Shown: positions 25,144-35,446, counted from the stretch's first letter. The stretch: DNA of 64,000 bases from Nemertoderma westbladi (GCA_032718475.1 JAUCBJ010008015.1:21400-85399); one strand, 5' to 3'. A program made the numbers and translations. Notes: a model not told the origin generated them from the sequence alone.

Positions 25144-28100
25144 TTATTTGGGACTACCCAAACGCTTGTAGATCAGTTTATCGGGCTTAACTCGCTGCCG
25201 GGTGCTCCTTCGAACTGAATTCCATGATGAGTCTGATTGTACTGGAATCATTTGATTCGTCTCATTTGCATTAGTGTTTCTTTGTGTATGTTTCCACTCT
25301 GAACCGCAAAGCTCCTGCTGAACAGGTCGCAAGAAGAGTCGATTTCGATACAATGCTCGACCAGATTCAAGTTTGATCCGATATCTCCGATGGTTCGAGG
25401 TATCAATAACTGTGGCTAAACGATCCCATCGTTTGGTGACTGGATTTTGTACAAGAACTGTTGTACCATTCTCGATCGGGGTCAACGCAACAGCAGAACG
25501 ATCGTGGTAAAATTGTCTCTTTACTGCATTTCTTAGTCGTGAACAATCCGCTTTGTCTGCACTTTTCTGCCAATCAGCAGAATAATATTGCCAATGAACA
25601 GGGAGTAGAGACCTTGTAGGGTGTCCAAATACTCGCTGTGAAGGTGACAATCCGTCCTTGTTCGGAGTATTCAATAATTCGATCACACCAGCTATATATT
25701 CATCGCTTGTAATATCACCTCCTGTTTTTGCTAATAAATATTTCATTTTCTTTACATTGACTTCAGCGTGGCCATTCCCTTTTGGGTATCTAGGAGAAGA
25801 TGGTGACCAAGTAATTCCCCATTGTTTAAAGAATAACTGCATTTCTTCTGAAGCAAATTGAGGACCTTGATCTGAAGACAACTCATTTGGAATACCAGTC
25901 ATAGAAAAGTAACGTTTGAACACAGAAATTGTATCAGTAGATGATGGATGGCTAACAAATTTTTCTGTTGTAGTATATCCTGAATATCTGTCAGCTATAA
26001 TAATGTAATGTTGACCCGCATATTCATAAAAATCTGTTGATACAGATACAAATGCTCTTGGTGGAATATCCCGTTGTATCATTGGCTCCTGGATTTGTGA
26101 CGGGCGGTAGAGTTGACAATCATGACATGATTCAATTGTTTTAATTATGTCATATGTATATCCTGGCCAATATACAGTTTGCCTTGCACGACGTTTAGTT
26201 TTTTCAATACCTTGATGGCTAGCATGTAATCGATGTAATATATTTTTCACTGAATTTGGTGGTATTACAATTTGACAGCCACGGAGAATTAAATTGTCAT
26301 CTAATGACAGTTCGTCTTTAATGTTTTTAAACTGTTCAATGTAGTCAGACTTAATAGAAGATGGGAAATCATTTAAAATTGCAAGAATAAGTTGTCTGTA
26401 ATCTGGGTCTTTTTGAGCATTTTCTCGAAGGTCATCTAATATTAGATCAGGTATTTCATTTGCAGAAGTTATTGCGACATTAACAATCAATTCTGATTGT
26501 TCAGCGATAAGTTCATCAATGAAATAGTCGTCTTCCTGTGGTTCACTCGTCGGGGCCCTTGAAAGGGCATCTGGAATGAAATGCTCTTTTCCTCTTTTCC
26601 AACATACGGTGAAACTATATGGTGTGAGTTTGGAACGGTAATTTAATACACGAGTGTTTTCTATATCGACTAGACCATATTGGTTGAATAGCGATACAAG
26701 GGGTTTATGATCAGTGATAACTTGGAAGGATGGTAAACCCGCTAAGTAGACGTGACACTTCTTAATGGCCCAAAGAATAGCCAGAGCCTCCAGTTCTACT
26801 GCAGCATAACGTGTCTCTACATCTCTAATGAATCGACTACCACATTGTATTAGTCGCCATTCGTTATCCTGTTTTTGCAATAACGCAAAACCAAGTCCAT
26901 GGGAACGGGATGCATCAGTTTGGAGTGATGTTTCTGCTGATGGGTCGAACATTCCAAGTATGGGTGGTGATACAAGTAATTTTTTCAAATTTTCAAATAT
27001 GTTAGTATGTTCTTGGAGCCACATAAATTCATTCTTTGTTTGTAGGAGCTGGCGAAGTGGGCTGGCTACAGCTGCGATTTCTTTACAAAATGATCCCAAT
27101 TGATTTGTTAATCCTAGAAAACTTCTCAGGTCGGTTCGACTACAAGGGGTTGGGAAATCAGAGATTGCATCAATTTTTTTTTTGTCTGCTCTAATGGAAC
27201 CATGTGAAATGGAATATCCAACAAAATTTATTTTATTGCTACATAAGATACTTTTATCTTTGTTTATGGTGATGTTATGTTTAGTGCATCTTTCTAGAAC
27301 ATTACATACTATGCGTACCAATTCTTGGAGTGTGGGAGCTCCGATGCCAACATCATCTATAACTTTATTCACATTTAATCCTGTGAGAGCACAGTCGCCA
27401 CGATATGAGTAACTATCCCCAGTGGATACAAAACCCATTGGGGATCTCAAGAATTTGAACTTGCCAAATGGTGTTATGAAAACTGTTAAATCTTGTGAGG
27501 TTGAATCTAATTCCATCTGCCAATAACCCTTAGTGAAATCCAATTTGGCGAAATATTTATCTGTTGGTGTAAATCCGTTAATCGCCTCAGCGGGAGTTTT
27601 GGTATGATAAGAAGTTCTTTGAACTTGGTTGTTTAGTTTCGTTAGATCAACACATAATCTGACATCACCATTTGGTTTGGGGATGACGACTAGTGGATGA
27701 CACCACTTCGTTGGTATATCTCCTACTGACTCAATTATTTTGCTTTTGATCATATACTCTATGTTTTTTCTGACTTTGTCCAATAAAGCATATGGTATTT
27801 GGCGAGCTGTATGGATGGCATAGGGGACAGCATCTTGCTTTAGACTGATAGACATCGGACTTCCAACTTCACCACCTTTCATAGTTTTTAATTCGATTGA
27901 ATCATGGAAGACTTGAGAATATATAGTTTTTAGCTTATTATTGATTTCGAGTATTATTTGATCATCCATTGAACAGTTTTTTGGCAGATCATTAATCCAA
28001 CTTTCTCGATCAGACCAAACATCAGATAATGGCTGTGTGTCCTTCTTTATGTTATTTATATTAGTATTCTCATTTTTGGGATAGGGGAAATGAGAACTAA

Positions 28101-29898
28101 CAATTTGTAATTCACGACAGGTTTCGAGAGACAAGTAACAACCTGCTACATCGAAGCAAACTACAATTAATGCAATTGCATTGTGGTTTTTGATGCTGAC
28201 GTTTGCAACAAAGGTTCCAGCTTGTTCTAAAGTTGTTCCTCCTATTGATAATATTCTACAATTCAATTTTGGGCCAAGTGGAAAATTGTTTGCGAAGCTG
28301 GTCTCGTTGAATGTTTTAATACCCATTACATTAGCTCCTGCGCCTGTATCTGCTAATGCAATAACTTCAGAACTAAATAAACAATTTTCAGGTTGAATGT
28401 TGACTGCTATCAATGGTTGTATAGATTTTTCAATAACGGTTATTGTTAATTTATCGCCAATTGTTTGACAGGGTATTTTTGTATAGGTATTAATATTCAA
28501 ATTCGTATTATATTCATCTTCTTGTTCCTCATCGCTACTTTCAAAACAGATATTTTCATCATCATTATTTTCTTCTACCATATTAGCATTGGCAATGATT
28601 GCTTTGCTTGGACATACAGTTGTAAAATGTCCTAATCCACCACATGATATGCATTTTGCCTTGATTGCTGGACATTTATTAAACTGGTGGTTTGACTGAC
28701 CACATCTATTGCAACGGGGTTTGTTAGATAATTTTTCAGCATTTTTTCTCTCTTCTTTCTGTGATTCATTTCTATTTGTCTTTGTTCTGTCGAAATTTTT
28801 CCACTTCCGTTTAATATATTCCGTTTTTCCAGCATTTACAGATTTTGTATGAAATGTAAGACATTTGTTTGTAAAAGATTCAGCACTTTCATTTAAACTT
28901 TTTGAAGCCGCACGTGCCGATTCTAAAGAAGTAATGAATTTTCTGGAATCATTAAAATCGAGTGGAGGGTCTTTTGAAATTAATTTTTGATTGTCTTCCT
29001 CATCAGAAATGGCCAATATCAACAAGGCTGTGTGTAATCTGTCAGTTGTTACTTTCTCTGTGTTAGCGTATTCACCCAACTCCTGAATTTCATTGCAGAG
29101 GGATGTGTATGATTGGCCATGTTTTTGTCGAATGGATAGTAAAGCACGCCAATCTAAGTTGCAGTTTCGGAGGGAACGGAGATAATGAAGAATATTGTTG
29201 TGAATTTCTTCAACTTCTTCATCTGTGTCTGCTGGGATATTTAATGTTCTGTTAATGATTCTTAAAAAACCTGGGGAGCAACAATCCCAAAATGCAGCAA
29301 CTTGAGTTTCTCGGGAACGCAAATTGAATTCCATTAAACTGTGGTAATTACGCCATAATGGACGCCATTCTCTAAACTTTCTAAAATCAGTATCAGATTC
29401 TAGAATTGGTGGACGGCGAGGTGTTAATTTCGGAAAATCAGCTTGACTTCTTCTAGTACCGGTACTGCCTCCACCAACTGGGTGTGTAAATTGAACAGGA
29501 GTAGCAGCTGCAGCAGCAATTGCAATATCCCGTTGTTGTCGTGTTTTATCAGCTGCCTCAAAGGCTGATAATTTCTCTTGTGCTTGTAAAAGTTGTTCCT
29601 CGATGCTGTCAATGTCTTTATCTTCGTCACCATTGGATGCTTCAGGATGGCAAATTATAGTCATCTCACAGTCACGGAACCTTTGGAATTTCTTATCCCA
29701 ATCATTCATTCGAGTAAATATTGAGGAGGGATATCCACGTTCATCTATTGCCAACATTTCGTATTCCTGTATTGCTGACAATGCTGCATTTCGAGCTTTT
29801 GTGACAGCTGCTTTGAATCCTCGTTTAGATGCTTTTAAAGATTTTAAATCTGTATTTTTTAAATCCATGCTTGTAGATGTAGGCCTACTGGCAATCAA
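25144..29898 (-). CDS. Ty3/Gypsy Gag-Pol polyprotein, intact
   Basis: 1,584 codons in one frame. In order: a Gag-like region (about 1-390; WRPLWRNYHSLM and a DWRALLSIRQ segment), two CCHC zinc knuckles (about 395-430; CNRCGQSNHQFNKC and CISCGGLGHFTTVC), aspartic protease (ADTGAGANVMG, about 515), reverse transcriptase (FAKLDFTKGYWQM about 790; active-site VIDD about 850), RNase H (LQTDASRSHGLGFAL, about 995), integrase zinc domain (HASHQGIEKTKRRAR about 1,225 with CHDC) and the D,D-E core (STDFYEYAG about 1,285, DQGPQF about 1,340, GHAEVNVKK about 1,375). Gag and Pol share one frame, with no frameshift or stop between them. The usual YxDD Tyr is Val here. It copies and integrates the element. 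Confidence 0.97.
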   Translation of the reverse strand: MIASRPTSTSMDLKNTDLKSLKASKRGFKAAVTKARNAALSAIQEYEMLAIDERGYPSSIFTRMNDWDKKFQRFRDCEMTIICHPEASNGDEDKDIDSIEEQLLQAQEKLSAFEAADKTRQQRDIAIAAAAATPVQFTHPVGGGSTGTRRSQADFPKLTPRRPPILESDTDFRKFREWRPLWRNYHSLMEFNLRSRETQVAAFWDCCSPGFLRIINRTLNIPADTDEEVEEIHNNILHYLRSLRNCNLDWRALLSIRQKHGQSYTSLCNEIQELGEYANTEKVTTDRLHTALLILAISDEEDNQKLISKDPPLDFNDSRKFITSLESARAASKSLNESAESFTNKCLTFHTKSVNAGKTEYIKRKWKNFDRTKTNRNESQKEERKNAEKLSNKPRCNRCGQSNHQFNKCPAIKAKCISCGGLGHFTTVCPSKAIIANANMVEENNDDENICFESSDEEQEDEYNTNLNINTYTKIPCQTIGDKLTITVIEKSIQPLIAVNIQPENCLFSSEVIALADTGAGANVMGIKTFNETSFANNFPLGPKLNCRILSIGGTTLEQAGTFVANVSIKNHNAIALIVVCFDVAGCYLSLETCRELQIVSSHFPYPKNENTNINNIKKDTQPLSDVWSDRESWINDLPKNCSMDDQIILEINNKLKTIYSQVFHDSIELKTMKGGEVGSPMSISLKQDAVPYAIHTARQIPYALLDKVRKNIEYMIKSKIIESVGDIPTKWCHPLVVIPKPNGDVRLCVDLTKLNNQVQRTSYHTKTPAEAINGFTPTDKYFAKLDFTKGYWQMELDSTSQDLTVFITPFGKFKFLRSPMGFVSTGDSYSYRGDCALTGLNVNKVIDDVGIGAPTLQELVRIVCNVLERCTKHNITINKDKSILCSNKINFVGYSISHGSIRADKKKIDAISDFPTPCSRTDLRSFLGLTNQLGSFCKEIAAVASPLRQLLQTKNEFMWLQEHTNIFENLKKLLVSPPILGMFDPSAETSLQTDASRSHGLGFALLQKQDNEWRLIQCGSRFIRDVETRYAAVELEALAILWAIKKCHVYLAGLPSFQVITDHKPLVSLFNQYGLVDIENTRVLNYRSKLTPYSFTVCWKRGKEHFIPDALSRAPTSEPQEDDYFIDELIAEQSELIVNVAITSANEIPDLILDDLRENAQKDPDYRQLILAILNDFPSSIKSDYIEQFKNIKDELSLDDNLILRGCQIVIPPNSVKNILHRLHASHQGIEKTKRRARQTVYWPGYTYDIIKTIESCHDCQLYRPSQIQEPMIQRDIPPRAFVSVSTDFYEYAGQHYIIIADRYSGYTTTEKFVSHPSSTDTISVFKRYFSMTGIPNELSSDQGPQFASEEMQLFFKQWGITWSPSSPRYPKGNGHAEVNVKKMKYLLAKTGGDITSDEYIAGVIELLNTPNKDGLSPSQRVFGHPTRSLLPVHWQYYSADWQKSADKADCSRLRNAVKRQFYHDRSAVALTPIENGTTVLVQNPVTKRWDRLATVIDTSNHRRYRIKLESGRALYRNRLFLRPVQQELCGSEWKHTQRNTNANETNQMIPVQSDSSWNSVRRSTRQRVKPDKLIYKRLGSPK

Positions 29899-30462
29899 TT
29901 ATACATGTACAATTAGGGGAAATCAATATTTATAAATTCAATAATCCGCGTTGTACTACCGGTCTAGGTTGTACTGGTATTGGTATAGAGATATATTAGT
30001 GCAGTAGAACCGGCACGGCCATCCGATCGAGCCCTAGTACAGTGGCCTATTCCTGTATTCTGCTATTCGTAGCCAATCTGCCAATTGCAGTAAATGGGTA
30101 GGCCTACCTGCCTACCTATCTCCTCAGTGGTCTTTTCTTTAGTATAAATATCTGACTGTCTGAAACAACCGATGTCAGAATAACAGAATAATGTAATAAC
30201 TAGAAACTGCAAAACGGATCTGTTTTGCTGTTCAACTCTTGAGCCATAGTGATCCTGCTGGATACTGGGCTAATCCAGTAATCTGCTAATAACAGAATGA
30301 ATTGGAAACAATGTGATTCGGTACCGGTATCGTCGCTTACCGCAGGGCTGCAGACCGCGCGTTATTTACCGCCTACCGTCAGACCATTAAGTTCAGAAGT
30401 TGTAATTAAGCAATTACAGTATAAGATGAAGCTAACTGTAGCCTGTAGCCGCTATTGTAGAT

Positions 30463-30480
30463 TCATAAATCGCAGCGCCA
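30463..30480 (-). promoter_or_regulatory. Probable primer-binding site of the Ty3/Gypsy element
   Basis: TGGCGCTGCGATTTATGA on the minus strand, directly after the 5' LTR. The leading TGG fits pairing with a tRNA CCA end; which tRNA is not clear. Confidence 0.55.
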
Positions 30481-30655
30481 TGGTATGTTCTGCCATAGGC
30501 AGTCAACTGAACAATAAATAGCAATGTTCCAACCAGATATGTTATATTGCAGTATGGACTAAATGATACCGGTAGTAGTAAAGTACCCCAGTAGGAATCG
30601 ACTTAGGTCCTACTAAGGTTTGTAATGACCTCCACCATTATATTAATATCTCCCA
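30481..30655 (-). repeat. 5' LTR of the Ty3/Gypsy element
   Basis: 175-bp twin of 24,846-25,020. The TATAT target duplication follows at 30,656-30,660. In element orientation this LTR would hold the promoter; no convincing TATA box was picked out. Confidence 0.97.
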
Positions 30656-30660
30656 TATAT

Positions 30661-31061
30661 ATTGATCGTTTTTGTGATAAGTTACATACTTCGAACTCGC
30701 AATTTGGCTTTAAGCAAAATTACGGCACCGAACTCTGTATCTTCACTTTGAAAGAAATTATTCAGCATTATCTTGAAAATGATTCAGCAGTTTACGTGTG
30801 TTTTATTGACTCATCAAAAGCTTTTGATTTAGTAAATCATTACACACTTTTTAAAAAACTTATAGATAGGGGCATACCGTTGTTTTATATTCGGCCGATT
30901 AAATTTTGGTACAAATTTCAACAATTAGGTGTACTTTGGGGTGGTTTTATTTTTAACTATTTTCATGTTTCTAACGGGACCAAACAAGGTGGTATTTTAT
31001 CTCCGTATTTATATAGCGTATATCTTGATGACCTGAGTAGGGAATTAAATAACAGTAATGT
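30661..31061 (+). mobile_element. LINE, middle segment: reverse transcriptase
   Basis: Continues the RT cut at 24,845: SQFGFKQNYGTELCIF, VCFIDSSKAFDLVNH (RT domain with the first catalytic Asp), VSNGTKQGGILSPYLYSVYL and DDLSRELNNSNV. The order matches RT blocks 2-4 of LINEs. It breaks at 31,061, where a second insertion begins, and resumes at 32,479-32,481. Confidence 0.9.
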
Positions 31062-31157
31062 GGGGCGAGCCACGAAGTTGGCGGAGCCTTAGCGAATTGA
31101 CACTGTTAGGGGGTGGGTCAATTTATGCAAATAGTTGTCGTCGTCGTCGTCGTCGTT

Positions 31158-31253
<96 letters not shown>

Positions 31254-31257
31254 GTCG

Positions 31258-31289
<32 letters not shown>

Positions 31290-32478
31290 GTCGTTACGAT
31301 TTTGACATGCTAATAACTTTGTCGGATTTAAAGCTGCCAAGTTGAAAATTTGTAGGTATCAATATGAGCAAAAGTTGAGATTTTTGAGAGACTTTCAGAC
31401 ACCATCAGTGCAATGGTCTCCCGCTAGAGGGCCACATGTCTAAACATTAAATGCCCTCCCATTTCTTTGCTTTTAATCCGTTTAAGCTGAAACTTGGCAG
31501 ATATGTATTAGACCATTAGCTGTGACTTTCAAAGGAGGCGAATCCATCTGCAGTTCTCCAGTCTGCCGCTAGAGGGCCAAAGGTCTGAAAGTGAAATCGT
31601 TGTCGTCGTTACAATTTTGACATGCTAATAACTTTGTCGGATTTAAAGCTGCCAAGTTGAAAATTTGTAGGTATCAATATGAGCTAAAGTTTAGATTTTT
31701 GAGAGACTTTCAGACACCATCAGTGCAATGGTCTCCCGCTAGAGGGCTACATGTCTAAACATTAAATGCCCTCCCATTTCTTTGCTTTTAATCCGTTTAA
31801 GCTGAAACTTTGCAGTAAACTTGGAAACTTGGAAATATGTATTAGACCATTAGCTGTGACTTTCAAAGGAGGCGAATCCATCTGCAGTTCTCCAGTCTGC
31901 CGCTAGAGGGCCAAATGTCTGAAAGTGAAATCGTTGTCGTCGTTATGATATTGATTTCCTTTAACTTTGTCGAATTTAAAGCTGCCAAGTTGAAAATTTG
32001 TTTTGTTGAAAATCAGTTCAACAGTCACCCGCTATAGGACTACTTTATGCCTGAAAGTGAATAGATTCTCCCGTCTCATTGATTTTAATCAGTTTAAGCT
32101 GAATCTTGCCATATATTCTGGACCACATGCTGCGTCTTTGTGGGGGGGGGGGGGGGGGAGATTTAATCGGTCTGCCGCTATACGACGAAATTTCTGAAAG
32201 TGAGATCCGTCTCTCATTTCGTTATCCGTTATTCAAGATGAAACTTGGCCGATGTACGTATGTACTATTCATCCATAGGCTGTGTCTTTGTGGGGCTGGA
32301 GACCCTAATCCATCTTCAGTTCTCACTATACCGCTAGAGTCAGAAATGTCTGAATAGAAATGAAAGAGGTAAAAAGTGATTAGGCGAAATCTGCTTAAAA
32401 TTTGCTAATACAGTAATACTTTCGAATTAGTACTTAAATTAAATTTAAGTCACGTGCTGCGCGAAGGCCCCACTTCGT
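31062..32478 (+). mobile_element. Non-autonomous repeat with (GTC)n head and internal tandem units
   Basis: A 1.4-kb insertion that splits the LINE reverse transcriptase. It opens GGGGCGAGCCACGAAG, carries a (GTC)n microsatellite at 31,137-31,296, then about three copies of a 310-340-bp unit (from about 31,297, 31,607 and 31,945). Each unit holds TTTGTCGGATTTAAAGCTGC or similar and TCTGCCGCTAGAGGGCC. It ends near CACGTGCTGCGCGAAGGCCC, then CACTTCG. The ends share GTGGGGC as a short inverted match, and GT flanks both sides. A G-run lies at about 32,142-32,158. It has no coding capacity. A shorter relative of the 3' end lies at 39,296-39,440. Transposon class unresolved. Confidence 0.75.
31137..31296. 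repeat. (GTC)n microsatellite
   Basis: About 53 triplets of GTC with a few GTT interruptions. It produces long Arg, Val or Asp homopolymer frames that are not genes. It is part of the repeat element; GTCGTCGTT recurs at the head of each internal unit. Confidence 0.97.
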
Positions 32479-32996
32479 GTAGGTTGTATGATGTCTGGTG
32501 TCCGCTCTAATCATATGATGTATGCCGATGATTTGTCTATGTTTTCAAATTCGATTACTGGACTGCAAAAACTGCTACATATTTTTGAAAAATATGCACT
32601 TCTACATTCGATTACGGTTAATCTTAAAAAATCCAAATGCATGTATTATTTCCCTAAATCGTGTAAAAACTCAAATGTAGGACAAGTATCTTTAAATATT
32701 AATAAGTTAACAATAGTGCACGAGATTAAATATTTAGGTCATATACTTTGCGATAATACAGACGATAATTCGGATATTCATAATCAATTAAGATCATTTT
32801 ATAAACGTGCTAATACCATTATTAAAAAATTTGCAAATTGTACTACAGCCGTAAAAGTTAAATTATTTCGATGTTTTTGTACTCAATTTTATTGTAACGC
32901 TTTGTGGTCTAGATTAAATTACTCTGCTTCTGTGCATAATAAATTAAGAGTAGCATATAATACAGCGGACAGACGCTTTTTCGGTAAAATTGTTTA
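32479..32996 (+). mobile_element. LINE, 3' segment: RT YADD motif and thumb
   Basis: Resumes the LINE frame as GCMMSGVRSNHMMYADDLSM (YADD active site), then ITVNLKKSKCMYYF, IKYLGHILCDNT and a terminal RVAYNTADRRFFGKIV before TAG. Compared with the second LINE (35,988-38,162), the last 160 or so residues are missing, so this copy is 3' truncated or joined to another element. Confidence 0.88.
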
Positions 32997-33072
32997 GTGA
33001 TCGACCTTGTTTCCATGAGGTTGCCGTGAGGACCAGCCAGTGCATAATCTTGTACTTTAGCAGCCTCATGGA

Positions 33073-33259
33073 GTGAATAAGCATGGTGGACAGTCCATGA
33101 CTTTCTTGAGACGCATCTTAAAGGACACTGGCCTTGAAGATGCGGATGATCTAGCAAACGTCATGGGTGATAGGGAGTTGTGGCGTCGCAATTTTGTCGA
33201 TAAGCCGGCACAGCATTCTCAAAAATGCAGCTGCAATGCAGCATGCCGATCCTAGTAGT
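33073..33259 (+). mobile_element. Fragment of another LINE C-terminus, with 58-bp repeat copy B
   Basis: Open stretch GGQSMTFLRRILKDTGLEDA then DDLANVMGDRELWRRNF, resembling the C-terminal tail of many LINE ORFs (a basic helix then D-R-x-x-W). Its last 58 bp (33,202-33,259) repeat the block at 16,229-16,286. No RT domain is attached. Confidence 0.55.
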
Positions 33260-34179
33260 TGTTTTCATGGATTTGAGGGCACTTTTAATTTTCCAGTTTT
33301 TATTTCTCAACTATTTCATGATAAATATCATTGCGGCGGGAAGTTTCGGGAACATTATATAATAACTGAAGATTAAATAAAGGGCATTAAAATTAATTAT
33401 TGGCTTGCGATTTGAAAATATTTGAATACCTTTTAATATATTTTTATTATATGTCTCAGTGCAATATCTTCATACATAAATACATTCTTGGCGTTTTTCT
33501 GTTTCTTCTTAATCTTACAAGTACGAAGTCACAACTATTTCAGCGAAAAAATAACATTTCAACATTACAATGGAAACTGATATACAGAGAGAACAACATA
33601 CTGACATAGTAAAAGGTGAAAAAGAAAGAATAATAAAGGATTGAATTGTGAATTTGAGACATAAATGTGATTGGACCATATTTATATCATCTTTTACTCC
33701 ATAATAATAAAAATGTGAAAACATTATGTATATACAACGATATGATCTTCTGTAACATTATTTACACATAATTTAATAAATTTAATAAATGCCGCACTTT
33801 AATAACCACTGTTGACCTTGATACTAAAAGTAACTCAATTTAAATAAAATGTTATGTGAGAATCCGTCATAATGCCACGGAGACAGAATCATTATTGAAA
33901 AAAAACAGAAACATATTAACCGAATATTATGCAGCTTTAAGAATAATTAATGAAATTATCCGTCTACAATAAATGCCGAAATATTAAATTAGCAACATAA
34001 ATTTCAGAAAAATAACTATCGGAATTTATATAATATATATAAATCTTTCACTCAACAAATTATTAAACAATTTTAATTAATATATAATTAATATGGCACC
34101 TTTATAGCTGGAAATGTGATAATTAAATTCTGGAATAATACAAGATTAAGCGAAAGTGAAGTAAATAGACTTGTGCGGT
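33260..34179. other. AT-rich intergenic DNA
   Basis: Strongly AT-rich with only short open frames. It lies just downstream of the minus-strand stop at 34,180 and may hold the 3' untranslated region; no clear polyadenylation site was fixed. Confidence 0.5.
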
Positions 34180-34712
34180 TCATTTATTATCAACAATAAA
34201 GCCATCGACGTACTTCCGAATCGGAGCTAATTTCCGACGCAATTCGCCTCCGACACTATCCGATCTCATATAGTCAACCGGCGGTTTCTGCGAAGGTTTG
34301 GCTACTTCGTCTGCTGACTGCACTGTTGGTTCAGTATGATCAGTCGCAGGCGGTGTTGGTGAGTGTCGTGTATCTGATTGGTCTGAAGACATTCTCGGCG
34401 GTTGTCCGTTCTCTGATTGGTTATCAGATACACTAGGTTGCGGTCCGTTCTCTGATTGGTTATCAGATACACTAGGTTGTGGTCCGTTCTCTGATTGGTT
34501 ATCCGATACACTAGGTTGTGGTCCGTTCTCTGATTGGTTATCAGAGACTAGAGGCTTGTCATCCACATGTGATTGGTCGACAGATTGACTTGCTTGGTCC
34601 ACTTCTCGGGATGGTTCAACGTTTTGTTTCTCAGTTTCTTTTATTACCGGTTTCTCAGACACGGGAATAACTATGTTCTCGGGAATTTGTGACGGTGGTT
34701 GTTGCTCAGCAA
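34180..34712 (-). CDS. Last exon of an unidentified acidic, repeat-containing protein
   Basis: Terminal exon: acceptor TTGTTATTTTCAG|TT, open to a TAA stop (C-terminus YVDGFIVDNK). Composition is Ser/Glu/Gln/Pro rich. Near the middle a 13-residue unit, VSDNQSENGPQPS, recurs about four times (39-bp coding repeat), followed by TPPATDHTEP and a basic RRKLAPIRKY stretch. Entry phase 1 matches the exon at 34,946. There is no in-frame ATG upstream of the acceptor. It could be a disordered cytoplasmic tail of a membrane protein or a secreted acidic protein. It cannot follow the phase-0 TM7 exon of gene 1 directly. Confidence 0.65.
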
Positions 34713-34945
34713 CTGAAAATAACAAGACAATACAAAAAACAATCTGTTTAGTGTACACAATAACGCAGACTGTATAAATGTTGTTCTACCACAATATATG
34801 TAAGTACAACTAACCAACCAACCAAACAAACAAATAATAGTATCTTACACTAATTGCAGAGTCAATTTGTAGGGTTACTATTACTGTGTTCACCTAATAT
34901 CGGTTCAGTAATGTTGGCCTACATACAGGTAGGCACGCAACATAC

Positions 34946-35089
34946 CGAATACAGAATCATCTATATTTTCCACAACCCTATCCGAGTGATTTATTCGAGG
35001 GTCTTCAACTTTAATTGGCTCAATGATTTCTATATCGATAACTTTATCGCCAGATTTCGAATGCTTTCGGTGGGCTCTTAGTAACTCAT
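34946..35089 (-). CDS. Internal exon of the same unidentified protein
   Basis: Exon of 144 nt, phase 1/1, with acceptor ATTAATCTTTTAG|AT and donor TATTCG|GTATGT. It reads ELLRAHRKHSKSGDKVIDIE then IIEPIKVEDPRINHSDRVVE. It joins the last exon in frame (DDSVF|VAEQQPPSQ). Charged and probably disordered, with no recognised domain. Confidence 0.6.
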
Positions 35090-35446
35090 CTAAAAGATTA
35101 ATTGTTTTCTAAGAATACAAACACCGTGGGGAATATAACGACGGCAGAGTAGTTTTTCGAGTTTAGATGCGGATTCTATTAGACAGTGTAACACCAATTA
35201 TTGTTTCAGTGAAGTCCATATAATGATAATAATTTAGCGAAAATTATTCAAGATAAGTTAGTTTAAATAGAAAATGGCAGTTAAGCTGTGAGGAGGCCTA
35301 CCATTAAGCCCGAACCCTAAATGCTCAGTTAGTCTTTAAATTTAGTATCAATGATTTATAATATATTTATAATTAAACTAAATGTTTCAAATCGCCAAAA
35401 AGAATAGAAAAAACAATTCAGTTAATAAGACCTTAATGTAGTAAGC
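35090..35446. other. Intron or intergenic DNA, no gene seen
   Basis: AT-rich, no supported coding sequence on either strand. Confidence 0.5.

Larger units (their letters stand above)
24846..30655 (-). mobile_element. Full-length Ty3/Gypsy LTR retrotransposon, recent insertion
   Basis: A 5,810-bp element on the minus strand, bounded by two 175-bp LTRs that look identical base for base and by a TATAT target duplication. The LTRs start TG and end CA in element orientation. A purine-rich tract (GAAAGGGAGT, 25,021-25,030) precedes the 3' LTR. The sequence directly after the 5' LTR, TGGCGCTGCGATTTATGA (30,463-30,480), starts TGG as a primer-binding site should; the tRNA was not identified. A single uninterrupted gag-pol frame fills most of the interior. 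Identical LTRs and an intact frame imply recent transposition. It sits inside an older LINE. Confidence 0.97.

Noticed and set aside
30297-30521. Plus-strand 74-codon gene
   Set aside because: It overlaps the 5' LTR and leader of the Ty3/Gypsy element and has no recognisable domain.
31058-31345. Poly-Arg, poly-Val and poly-Asp proteins
   Set aside because: Translations of the (GTC)n microsatellite.
34180-34758. Signal peptide at the start of the acidic protein (YTKQIVFCIVLLFS)
   Set aside because: The stretch begins at a GTG, there is no ATG in frame before an upstream stop, and a good acceptor (TTATTTTCAG) plus a phase match place the exon start after it.
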